From Blastocladiella britannica (taxonomy: Eukaryota; Blastocladiomycota; Blastocladiomycetes; Blastocladiales; Blastocladiaceae): DNA of 26,577 nucleotides. The position numbers and the translations under genes are program-made. The stretch covers positions 1-26,577 of the forward strand of contig MU624748.1 in NCBI GenBank assembly GCA_025349905.2, in the 5' to 3' direction. The notes under the pieces were generated by a model. It was not told the DNA's origin and made no database searches. It saw only the letters and a program-made list of their open reading frames with translations. Numbering within the stretch: position 1 is the stretch's first letter; each line of letters opens with the position of its first letter. Of the stretch, positions 1-8,515 are shown piece by piece.

Positions 1-2
1 TG

Positions 3-595
3 ACGGCCGATGCGCGCGTGCACCGCGAGACGCGGTCCGAGTCGGCGCCGTTTGTGATTGTCCGCACCGACTTTGAGTGGTTTGGCCCCTCGCTCCCGCA
101 CGGGCACATGCTCGCGGTCCTCGAACTGTTTGGCGTGACACCCGAGTGGCGCGACTTTGTTGGCCGATTCCTGGCCACCCCACTGCTGGTGCCCACCGGT
201 CCCGAAGGGGCACTGGAGCGCCGCGTGCGCGAGCGTGGAGTGCCCATCTCGCACGCGCTGTCGTACCTGCTGGCCGAGTCGATGATGTTTGTTCTGGACT
301 TTGCGGTCGCGCGCGAGGGCGGCGCCACGTTCCTGCGGCTGCACGACGACATTTGGATCTGGGGCTCGAGCGCCGCCGGTGTGCGCCGCACCTGGGCCAC
401 ATGCAAGACGTTCGCCAAGGTCGCCGGATTGACATTCAATGCGAAAAAGTCCGGGTCAGCGTCGCTGGCGGGTGGCGTGCGTGAGACCGACGCGCACGAG
501 GTCTCTGCGAGGCGCTTTCCATCGACGACATTGCCTGGGGCTTTTTGAAGTTTGACGCGCGCGGGGCATCGCGACGGCCGCGACGGTTGGAGTAA
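3..595 (+). pseudogene. Reverse-transcriptase-like fragment, 5' partial, frameshifted
   Basis: The frame is open from base 3 at the window edge, so the 5' end lies outside; there is no ATG in the visible part. The product contains a palm-like LRLHDDIWIWG segment (about 337-365), where HDD takes the place of the YADD catalytic box, preceded by a GVPISHALSYLLAE helix and followed by AGLTFNAKKSG, the order expected of RT motifs B-C-D. After about base 500 this frame stops making sense, while the frame two bases later reads DIAWGFLKFD (524-553) and stops at 593-595. The shift falls at a CTCT run (502-506), as expected of a 2-nt duplication. An intron starting at GTGCGTGAG near 477 is the alternative. 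Some fungal RT-like proteins carry HDD in this position, to my recollection; the family name is not certain. It converges on the gag-like remnant on the other strand. Confidence 0.6.
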
Positions 596-602
596 CAACG
601 GT

Positions 603-608
603 TTTATT
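603..608 (-). terminator. Candidate poly(A) signal for the gag-like gene
   Basis: AATAAA on the minus strand, about 75 nt past the stop of the gag-like remnant. This is the canonical hexamer in the right place, but it is a short motif. Confidence 0.3.
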
Positions 609-679
609 ATCGTCACTACTGGTACTGGCGCGGCTCAGCACATCCTCGCTCGAGCCGGGTTGGTGTTGCGGAGCACTGG

Positions 680-1772
680 TCACCCGTCGACGTAGTGCTG
701 CTCCCAAAAATCCTTCGGCGGCCCCGTGAAGTGCCGGGCGCACTCGGACTTGGGCGGGCGGTCGGAAGAGGGTCGGCCACAGCGGAAGCACACCTTCAGG
801 TCTCGCATCTGCTGGGTGAGCAGGCGGAGGCGCTTGACGGCAGCAATACCATCGGTCACGGGTGCTGACACGTCCATGTCGTTCGGGTCGTCGCGCGCCA
901 TGACCGGCGCACGGGCTGGCAGCGCGGCCGTGGCAAAGGCGGCACTCGTGCTGGCGGTCAGGTTCCGCATGAGGCGGTGGACCAGACTCTCGAAGTCGAG
1001 GTCCGTCAGGAGGGCCATCGCGTCCTTCCGTAGATCGCTCAGGAGCTTGACGACCAGGGCATTCTTGCAGCCTTCGTCGTCTGCCGTCATCAGGCGGGCC
1101 AGGCTCACGAGCTTCATGAACGCCGCGGGCTTGGGACTGATGGCGCCCATCTCCGAGTGCTTGAAGGACGCGAGCAGCGGCGCCGAGTCCAAGCCGTACG
1201 TGCGCTCGAGCAGCGCCAGCGGCTCCTCCATCGTCTGAGGTAAGTACGTGCCGGCCAAAAGGGCAAGAGCATCACCTTTGAGGGGGTTACGCAGGTGCTC
1301 CCACAGCAGCGCGACGAGAGCGTCGGGGCTGGTGGCCACAACACGGCGGAAACGCGCACAAAACGGGAACACCTCCTGGTCGCCACCCGAGAACGGCTCT
1401 GTGATAAGTCGGCGCGGTGCGGTGCGGCCGCCACTCCGACCGGGCGGGCGAGCGCGGCGGTCAGCTGCTCGCGTAACGTCGCTCCCCGGGCCACCGCATT
1501 CGCGAGGAAGCCTTGCAGGTCCTCGATGCGGCTTTCGTAGTTGCAGTTGGCGTCCATGAGGTTCGTGGCCATGTCGCGGGCCTGGGCGGTCTCGGACGCT
1601 GTCTGGCCTTGTCACGCAACAAGTCGGCAATCTTGTAAGCGAGAGCACCCATGACGCCAGCAGCGTCAATGCCCTCCGGGGCGAGTGCTTGTAGCTCCGC
1701 GCCACGGGCGCGGGCAGCGTTGTTCACTATCCAAGTGACGGGGGTCCGGAAAACCTTGAAGGAGTCCGACAT
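680..1772 (-). pseudogene. Gag-like retroelement gene, broken by two frameshifts
   Basis: Three consecutive minus-strand frames carry pieces of one protein. The first begins with ATG at 1772 and reads well to about 1610. The second reads MATNLMDANCNYESRIEDLQ (1572 on) back to about 1590 and on to about 1440. The third reads ITEPFSGGDQEVFPFCARF from about 1410 to the stop at 680-682. The FxGG...F..F..RF pattern and the helical Leu-rich core resemble retrotransposon Gag capsid domains. Near the C-terminus lies a CX2CX12CX2H cluster (CFRCGRP...SECARH), zinc-finger-like but not a standard CX2CX4HX4C knuckle. No splice-like borders are seen at the breaks, so small indels are more likely than introns. 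No pol or integrase follows in this orientation, so the element is a remnant. Sequencing error could also explain the breaks. Confidence 0.55.
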
Positions 1773-1813
1773 ATTTGGGTTGACAGGGTGCTGGTGTAGT
1801 TCTCGCGGTCCAG

Positions 1814-1971
1814 AGGTGGATAATGTGTCAGGGCTACGGGCAGTGGGCCTAGCTGAAGGACGAGGTGGGGTACAGGGGTACGCAAGGCATGGGAGAAGCG
1901 AGGACCCGCGCTTCGTATTTGCTTGGCGTCCAGGGGGTGGGGTCCCCTAAAGGTGGATAATGTGTAAGGGC
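1814..1971 (+). repeat. Pair of 21-bp direct repeats
   Basis: AGGTGGATAATGTGTCAGGGC at 1814-1834 and AGGTGGATAATGTGTAAGGGC at 1951-1971 differ at one base and start 137 bp apart. The following 10 bases are partly alike. They lie upstream of the gag-like gene (minus strand), so they could belong to a degraded terminal or promoter repeat of that element. Confidence 0.7.
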
Positions 1972-2076
1972 CAGGAGCAAGTTGACCTGGCTCAGTTGCT
2001 CTGTTGCTCAGTTGGGTGAGATATGCTTGATCGCAAGGCAACGGATGTGAAACACGTACAACAAAGCCCCAACGAT

Positions 2077-2082
2077 TTTATT
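2077..2082 (-). terminator. Candidate poly(A) signal for the ankyrin-like gene
   Basis: AATAAA on the minus strand about 275 nt beyond the stop of the gene at 2358. It is the only canonical hexamer I noticed in the gap; a weak call because of the distance. Confidence 0.2.
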
Positions 2083-2357
2083 GCATAGACTAAGGCGGCT
2101 GGAAGACCCACATCACCGGCGAGGAGACGATTATACAGCCCGCGCCAGTCACGAGATAGATTGATCGTTTAGATGGCCACGACAGCGCACGCCAACGGGC
2201 AAGCGACCTTTGGCGATCTTACCATGGGCAGTATTGGCGGTGCAGCGCGCTCCTCCCCCGTCACCGATCCTTTGCCGGTGGCCGTGTGAACGAGGAGGAG
2301 GAGCGCAATTGTTCTGATCTTGGCCGCAGCGGAAAAAGAACAGAAAAATTGAAAATT

Positions 2358-3302
2358 CTATTGGACCGTGCAGCAGCACCCCGACTCTTCGTCTTCCTTG
2401 TCCTTATTGTTGTTGGGACGCGGTGGCATGGCTTGCCCGGGAGTGGCCTCAAGAATACCGATGGCTGCCGCCGAGAGCCGTTGCGGGTCGTACAAGAGCC
2501 TGAGTCCGTGCGAGTCGCGGCGCTCGCACCACCAGCGCAGAGTCCGCCACTGCTTATTAGCCGCCGCACTTTCGATCGCCGCGGCCGAGAACAAGAACTC
2601 GAGCCGGTCCTGACTGCGCGTCGACGCATCCCACCACCAGCTCAGAACATTTAAGCTGCCGGCCTGGGATGCAGAGTCGACGGCAGCGGCCGTGTGATGG
2701 AAGATCGATGCTCCCCTGTGCGGCGAGGAGCGCGCGTGCGCGACGAACCACTCCAAAATTTCGGTATGATCTCCGAGGGACGCGTTGATGCAAGTTATCG
2801 GCGTGGCGATCATCGGCCCCGTACGGCCAAACCGATCGTTGGCAGCCCATAGCCAGTCGAGAGCGCGCGTGTTGCCTGCCAGAGCCGCATTCTCGGCCGC
2901 GCTAGGGTGCAAAACCACGGGAAGCTGTGGCGTATCGGCGCCGCCGCCGGCCCAGACCCACGTCAGCACGGGCATGCGCTGCGGGTCCTGGCACGCCCAG
3001 CAAATCAGATCGCTGGCGCGTGACGGCACCTGGTCGCCGTATGTCCTCCGCCAGAGCGATAATTGCGTCTCTGGCACCTCGTCTGGGTCGCGGCGGTTCA
3101 GGTGCGCGGTTATTGCAGGCTTCCTTGGTGCTGGTGCTGCAATCGACGCTGTTGGAGGTTGCGGCCTGGCTGGCCGGTCCATCGAGTACGTGGGGAGCTG
3201 AGGTGGGAGGTCCGCGGCCTGGGGACCATTCCAACGGCGGTGGCGGTCCGGCATCATCTCGTAGCTCTCCTCCGAGTCGGGTACTTGGGGTGGGAGGTCC
3301 AT
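2358..3302 (-). CDS. Ankyrin-like Trp-repeat protein with CaaX terminus
   Basis: A single-exon, 314-aa protein. Residues 1-65 are Pro-rich and disordered. Residues 112-265 hold a repeated helix-loop pattern of about 35 residues in which a small-residue helix (AAENAALAGN, AVDSASQAGS, AIESAAANKQ) is followed by a Leu-Trp motif: VLTWVW (112-117), ALDWLW (147-152), ILEWF (182-186), VLSWWW (219-224), TLRWW (254-258). This resembles degenerate ankyrin repeats, whose second helix often carries such residues; it would serve in protein binding. Residues 294-306 are Asn/Lys/Asp/Glu-rich and the chain ends SGCCCTVQ. CTVQ fits a CaaX box for farnesylation and the cysteines before it could be palmitoylated, so I infer attachment to a membrane. 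The start is the first ATG of the frame. The gene is divergent from the OPT gene, with 281 bp between the starts. Function unknown. Confidence 0.75.
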   Translation of the reverse strand: MDLPPQVPDSEESYEMMPDRHRRWNGPQAADLPPQLPTYSMDRPARPQPPTASIAAPAPRKPAITAHLNRRDPDEVPETQLSLWRRTYGDQVPSRASDLICWACQDPQRMPVLTWVWAGGGADTPQLPVVLHPSAAENAALAGNTRALDWLWAANDRFGRTGPMIATPITCINASLGDHTEILEWFVAHARSSPHRGASIFHHTAAAVDSASQAGSLNVLSWWWDASTRSQDRLEFLFSAAAIESAAANKQWRTLRWWCERRDSHGLRLLYDPQRLSAAAIGILEATPGQAMPPRPNNNKDKEDEESGCCCTVQ

Positions 3303-3583
3303 TTCTGTAATTTTTATTCAATATTTTGAAGGTACGAAGTGGTGGAGAGTCGTCATTTCCCCATCGATCATGAAGCACACTTCCCACTGCACGGATCCTC
3401 ATCATCGTTCGGCCCGTGTTTGTGCTTTTCGATTTGTCTTGGAAAATGAATGCACGTCAAGCCAACTGCATTTGCCAATGAACCAACAGACATGGCCTGG
3501 CCCTACAAATAGGAGCTTCGACCTCCCTTCCTCTCGTGCATTACGAAGCTTTGCAAGTCCACTTCACCCTGCCCGCAAGTTTC

Positions 3584-5885
3584 ATGTCCGAAAAAACAAA
3601 CAAGGCCGCCCTCGGCGACAACAAGGAAGAGTCCTCGTTCGTCGTCGACAACGATTTCGAGCAGATTGTGCAGGAGCTGGTGCCGCGCACCGATGATCCC
3701 TCGACCCCGTCGTTCACTTTCCGCGTCGTCGTCCTCGGCGTCATCTTCAACATTCTCCTCGCCGGCATCAACACGCTGTTCTCGTTCCGCGGCAACCCGT
3801 TCACGTACGTTTTCTTTCCTTTCCTCTTCAATCAAAACAAAACAAAATAACTGAGACAAATGAGCAAAAAGTATTACATCCTACATTGCCATCATGCTCG
3901 CGTACCCGATGGGCCAGTTCCTCGCCAAGGTCCTCCCCTCGGTTACTGTCGCCGGCATCGACCTCAACCCGGGCCCGTTCTCGGTCAAGGAGCACGCGCT
4001 CATTGGTATCTGGGCCTCGACTGGCGCTGCCGGCGTGTACGGTGTGGATAACCTGGTCGTCCAGGACCTGTTCTACGGCTTTGACATTGGATGGTTCTGG
4101 GGCCTCATCTTCCTGATTGGCTCGTCGGTGCTCGGTTTCGGTATCGCCGGTGTCTGCCGCAAGTTCCTCATTCGCCCGTCGCACATGGTCTGGCCCGGTG
4201 TCCTGCCGCAGGTGGCCATGTACACGTCGTTCCACTCGGTCAAGACCGAGGCCACCCAGGACGACGGTAAGAAGCACATTTCCGGCATCGCCATGTTCTT
4301 CATTGGCTTCATCGGCATGTTCATCTGGCAGTGGCTCCCCGGGTTCTTTGCCCAGCAGCTCGCGTACCTGCCCCTGCTCTGCTTCTTCTCGCCCAACTCG
4401 GCCACGATGCTGCAGCAGCTCGGCTCGCCCAAGTCTGGTGTCGGCATGTTCTCGCTCTCGCTCGACTGGACCGTGACGGGCGGCGGCCTCAACATGTCGT
4501 CGCCGTACTGGGCATCCGTCAACGTGTTCCTGTCGTACGTGATTTTCATGTGGATTCTCGTCCCGCTGTCGTGGAAAAACAACTGGTTCGGCGTTCCCGA
4601 GAAGGTCAACTACAAGCTCAACGCGTCGGGCCTGTACTCTGGCCAGTCGGGCAAGAAGGTGACGGCGGCCAAGCTGATTGACCCGGACACGCACAAGATT
4701 GTCGATGCCAAGTACGACGCAGTCAAACCGCTGTACATGTCGCCCATGTTTGCCTTCTCGTACTGGGGCTCCATGGCCACGTTCTCGGCCGCCATTGGCC
4801 AGTGCGTGTTCTGGTACGGCAAGGACATTGTGCAGCGGTTCCGTGGGCTGTCGCACGCCGACGACCACGACATTCACTGCCAACTCATGGACAAGAACTA
4901 CCCCGAGGTGCCCGACACCTGGTACTACGGTTTCTTCCTTGTGACGTTGGTGCTCACCACCGTCGTGTTCATGGTCACCGACATGAAGATGCCGTTCTAC
5001 TGGACGCTGCTGGCCACGTTCGTTTCGATTGTCTCGACCATCCCGATCGCCGTGATTCTCGCCACGTCCGGCGTCGCGCTGTACATGAACGTCATCTCCG
5101 AGTTTATCATTGGTCTCTTGTCACCCGGCGACCCTGTCCAGATGATGGCGTTCAAGACGCTCGGTGTCACAGTGTCGCTGCAGTGCCTGACGCTGCTGCA
5201 GGATCTCAAGCTCGGCCACTACCTCAAGATCAACCCCCGCCACATGTACATTACCCAGATCGTGTCGCAGGTGATTGCCGCCGCGGCGTCGCTGTCGACG
5301 ATGCGCCTGTGGTTTGGCTCTGCCGAGCACCGCGACTGGGTGCAGTCCGAGACTGACCAGTCGCCCGGCGCGGCCTGGAACGGCATCAACATGAACATTT
5401 TCTTCAACGCCTCGCTCATCTGGGGTGCGGTCGGTCCCAAGCGGTTCTTTTTCGACTCGGTGTACTCGCCCATCATCATTTCCGGTCTGCTCGTCGGTTT
5501 CTTTACCCCCGCGGTGCTCAAGGGCTGCCAAGTTCTGTTTGGCGACTCTGTCATTCCGTGGCGCCTCATCAGCCCCGCACTCCTGTACACGGTCGGATCG
5601 CCGTCTGGTAACCAAGGGTACATGTTCTCGGGTTTCGTGATTTCGACCATCTTCCAGTTCTTTATCTACCGGTTCGCGACTGGATGGTGGAAGCGCTACA
5701 ACTATGTCCTGGCGTGCGCGTTTGACGCTGGAGCGGCCGTGACTACGATCGTGGCGACGCTGGCGCTGGTCGACAATGGCACGGCCTTCCCGCAGTGGCT
5801 GCTCAACATCAACGCGGACGAGCCCGACACTACCATTTACGGCACCGTCGGTGACTATTGCAACTGGGGCGATGCGACCTTTTAA
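3584..5885 (+). CDS. OPT-family oligopeptide transporter
   Basis: Two exons, 3584-3804 and 3872-5885, joined over a 67-nt GTACGT..AAG intron, give 744 aa, normal for the family. The acidic cytosolic N-terminus leads into DDPSTPSFTFRVVVLG (about 43-58), the usual entry to the first membrane helix. The exon junction falls in NPFTITSYIAIMLAYPMG, which matches the second helix of OPT proteins and confirms the splice. The family hallmark NPG is at 106-108 (IDLNPGPF), and a YLKINPRHMY segment (about residue 524) stands where relatives have KIPPR. At least a dozen hydrophobic helices follow, with the C-terminus ending at DATF. OPT proteins carry tetra/pentapeptides or glutathione-like peptides into the cell with protons; the exact substrate cannot be read from sequence. 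ATG 3584 is chosen because the frame upstream has no ATG. It could feed on peptides released by the protease encoded at 8516. Confidence 0.95.
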
Positions 5886-5898
5886 TTTAAATTGTATG

Positions 5899-5904
5899 AA
5901 TAAA
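5899..5904 (+). terminator. Poly(A) signal of the OPT gene
   Basis: AATAAA 14 nt past the OPT stop codon, in AT-rich sequence. Confidence 0.5.
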
Positions 5905-6023
5905 GCTGGACTTTTTTGTAGTTTTTTGCTGTGCATTTCCCATTTCGGACAAATTTTTTTCTTCAATAATTTTGAACTATCATATGGTATAATAACTGAT
6001 TGGCTTCACGGCGGGTACCCGAT

Positions 6024-6030
6024 TATATAA
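6024..6030 (+). promoter_or_regulatory. Candidate TATA element of the channel gene
   Basis: TATATAA lies 170 bp before the channel ATG (6200), in an AT-rich patch. Position is plausible for a TATA box with a long 5' UTR; no other support. Confidence 0.3.
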
Positions 6031-6199
6031 TAAGCAAAGGTCCGACCCCACCGCTTGGATCGCGCATAATTATTGGGCATTTCTTATTTTCGCACCATTG
6101 CCGCATTGTGAGAGTCTCCATTCAATTTGCTCTCTTTCTCTCCTCCTCCCAACAAGCAGGCCGAGATAGAGAGAAACAAGAAGGGTCCATACATTTTCC

Positions 6200-8071
6200 A
6201 TGTCGGCCCGCCCACCCTCATCCATCGCATTACCATCGCACAAACGCACCACCGGGCCGACTTCGTCGTCCTCGTCGTACTCGCACAGCGGCAGCACCAG
6301 TGGCCGCGCGCACGCTCCACGCCGGTCGACGACATCTTCGTCCGATCCCGCCGCCTCATTTGGGTCCTCGCAGTGGTCGGGATCCGCCGCCGACTCGCAG
6401 TCGCGGCCAATGACTGGCCGATCCTACGCTTCTGAACGTACCTCAGGCATGGGATCCGAGGCTGGATCCGTCTTTCTCATGTCGTACGTATCCATTTTCT
6501 CTTTTCTCTAGAACTAAGCTCATGTGGCATTATATAAAACAGGACTCTCAACTCGAATACTCCCCAATACCGAATCCTGTCGATCGTGTCGTCGAAAACC
6601 TTTTCGAATTTGATTCTGCTGATCATCATTGCCAACACCGCATTGATGGCATTGCAGTCGACGGGAATGAATGCCAATTACGGTATTATTTCCCCAATTA
6701 TTGATTATTATTATTTTTCGCCAGCAACTGATGTTGAGATGATGATCCAGGATGGTATTTTAGTGTAGCCGATCAAGCATTTCTCGGCATCTATTTGATG
6801 GAGCTCTCGCTCAAAATATACGCCCAGCGGCTCATGTTTACCAAGAGCGGTTGGAATGTTTTTGGTATTTTTTTCGTTTTCGTTTTCCAATTGGCTGATG
6901 TTTATACGAAAGAATTTGACATTTGCAACAGACTTTATCATCGTAATAATCTCGGTCATTTCATTTTTGATGCCGTACCTTGTCGCCGCATCCTCATTCG
7001 GGATCAATACCAACATCTGTATGTATGTTTTTCATATTTTTTTCAATTGAATTCAAGTTGACATATGATCCGACAGTACGATTGCTCCGAATCATGCGCG
7101 CATTCCGCGCGCTCCGATCTCTGCGAGTCCTCCGAACCATTTCGATCCTGCGAAGCCTCCAAACCATCGTCTCGACACTCCTGCGGTCGCTGTCAGCGCT
7201 GTCCAACATTGTAGCGCTGATGGGCCTGATCCTGTACATTTTTGCCGTGATTGCCCGATCCACGTACGGCACCGTCGACACTTGGCGGTTCCAGTCCATG
7301 GGAACCACCATGTTTCGGCTGTTTGCGGTGCTGACCATGGACGACTGGAGCACCATTTACCTCGACAACATGCACCGGCCTGGCGGCGGCCAGGGACTGG
7401 CGATCTTGCTCATTCTGTTCATGGTGATTGAGGCGTTTGTGTTGCTCAAGTACGTTTTCCCGTGTTGCTCGATTTCCAATTCGTTGACGACAACATGAAC
7501 GAGCAGCTTGTTTGTTGCGGTGATTGTCAACAATTTGGCACACAACCACTCAGCGATGCCCACGCCCCGACCTGGTGGTGGTGGCGGCGGTGGGTACGGT
7601 GCTCGGCCAACCACAGGCGTGCCCCCACCTCTCCCGCCATCATCCGGGGGTGCTGGTGGAAACGGATCCGCCGAAAATTTAGGGAATGGAGGAGGCGACC
7701 CGAACACCTTTGGACCAGGAAATGGTGCCGTTGCCGACACCACCTCCTCCACGGCAGTGCATTCGCTGTGGGAATCGGCTGGCGACTCGGTGGGGACCAT
7801 TGACTGGTTCTACCCGCCCGCAATGCCGCTGACGCGAAAAGAACTGGTGGCAACGTATTTCCGCCAGATTGCGTTGCTGGAGCACACCGCACGGGCCACG
7901 GGGAGGCAGTGGAAGGTGTTGGATGATCTGGGTACGACTTTGTTTTCATAACACTTTTGTTTGATATTGATTTTAACAATGGATATCACAGTGAATTTGA
8001 CAAGAGAGGGCGGGGACGGGTCAGGACGTGGAGGAGGTGGTAGTGGTGGATTCGGTGGTGGAGGAAGCTAA
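6200..8071 (+). CDS. CatSper-like voltage-gated cation channel subunit
   Basis: Seven exons: 6200-6483, 6543-6682, 6769-6864, 6932-7018, 7077-7449, 7507-7931, 7992-8071; 494 aa, and each join keeps the frame. After a Ser-rich N-terminus (1-95) comes one six-helix domain. S1 is SNLILLIIIANTALMAL; S2 contains FLGIYLMELSLK; S3 is FDFIIVIISVISFLMPYL; S4 has Arg at 204, 207, 210, 213, 216, 219 and 222; S5 is LMGLILYIFAVIA. The pore loop is FRLFAVLTMDDW (282-293), and S6 ends NLFVAVIVNNL. T-x-D-D-W is the CatSper-type filter (one Asp per subunit, calcium-selective as a heterotetramer). A Gly/Pro linker then leads to KELVATYFRQIALLEHT, a short helix like the C-terminal coiled coil of CatSper subunits. 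CatSper genes have been reported from Allomyces, so a role in zoospore or gamete swimming is likely. Which subunit (1-4) it corresponds to is open. Confidence 0.88.
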
Positions 8072-8246
8072 TATTCAATTCCCCTTTCGGTACACAATCC
8101 CTCCCTGATGTCCACGCCGTTTAGACGTACCCTCGGGCATACACACTTGGTAACATGACTGGTTATGCATGCAAGGAAAGACCCGCCTGTCCTTTTCTGT
8201 AAATAATATTAGCGTGGCGCAGTTGTACTCGGTGACTGACCGCCAA

Positions 8247-8252
8247 AATAAA
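8247..8252 (+). terminator. Candidate poly(A) signal of the channel gene
   Basis: AATAAA in an A-rich run, 176 nt after the channel stop codon. Confidence 0.3.
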
Positions 8253-8370
8253 AAATCATTAGTTCATTGCACAACGCCATTTCGATGCACAGACTTCCAA
8301 AAGAAGAGCGAAATTATTGCTCAAGTACTTGGCTCGCCCCCATCGTGCTCGCTCCTTCGCGGGCGACGAT

Positions 8371-8382
8371 TTTATACATAAA
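8371..8382 (+). promoter_or_regulatory. Candidate TATA element of the protease gene
   Basis: TTTATACATAAA about 134 nt before the protease ATG, the only TATA-like string close to it. Confidence 0.3.
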
Positions 8383-8515
8383 ATTTTCTAGTCCGAAAAG
8401 CGACGCAAACCTCTAGACGTCCATACTTTTGTGTTACCTCCATTTTTTTTCGACTGAAACCAGCAACGCCGGCCGTTTGCACCCCCACACCCCCACATAC
8501 ACACGACATACAAAA

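Larger units (their letters stand above)
1773..2357. other. Non-coding stretch with direct repeats
   Basis: I see no convincing gene here; the short open frames have biased composition and no recognisable motif. It holds two 21-bp direct repeats (listed separately) next to the gag-like remnant, and the presumed 3' UTR of the ankyrin-like gene on the minus strand. Confidence 0.6.
5886..6199. other. Intergenic, OPT 3' end to channel promoter
   Basis: 314 bases with no gene. The first 20 bases hold the OPT poly(A) signal; the rest is AT-richer than the genes and contains a TATA-like string at 6024. Confidence 0.6.
8072..8515. other. Intergenic, channel 3' end to protease promoter
   Basis: 444 bases with no supported gene; the 70-codon open frame inside has no motif or coding bias. 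It holds one AATAAA and a TATA-like string, and a CA/C-rich leader just before the protease ATG. Confidence 0.6.

Noticed and set aside
3828..4883. 351-codon open frame antisense to the OPT gene
   Set aside because: Arg/Glu/His-rich composition typical of the complement of GC-rich coding sequence; no motif, and the OPT reading is certain.
6725..6768. A tiny extra exon in the channel gene followed by a 14-nt intron
   Set aside because: 14 nt is too short to splice; one intron 6683-6768 (86 nt) gives the normal S1-S2 link.
8429..8515. N-terminal extension of the protease from an earlier in-frame ATG
   Set aside because: It would bury the signal peptide behind 29 polar residues.
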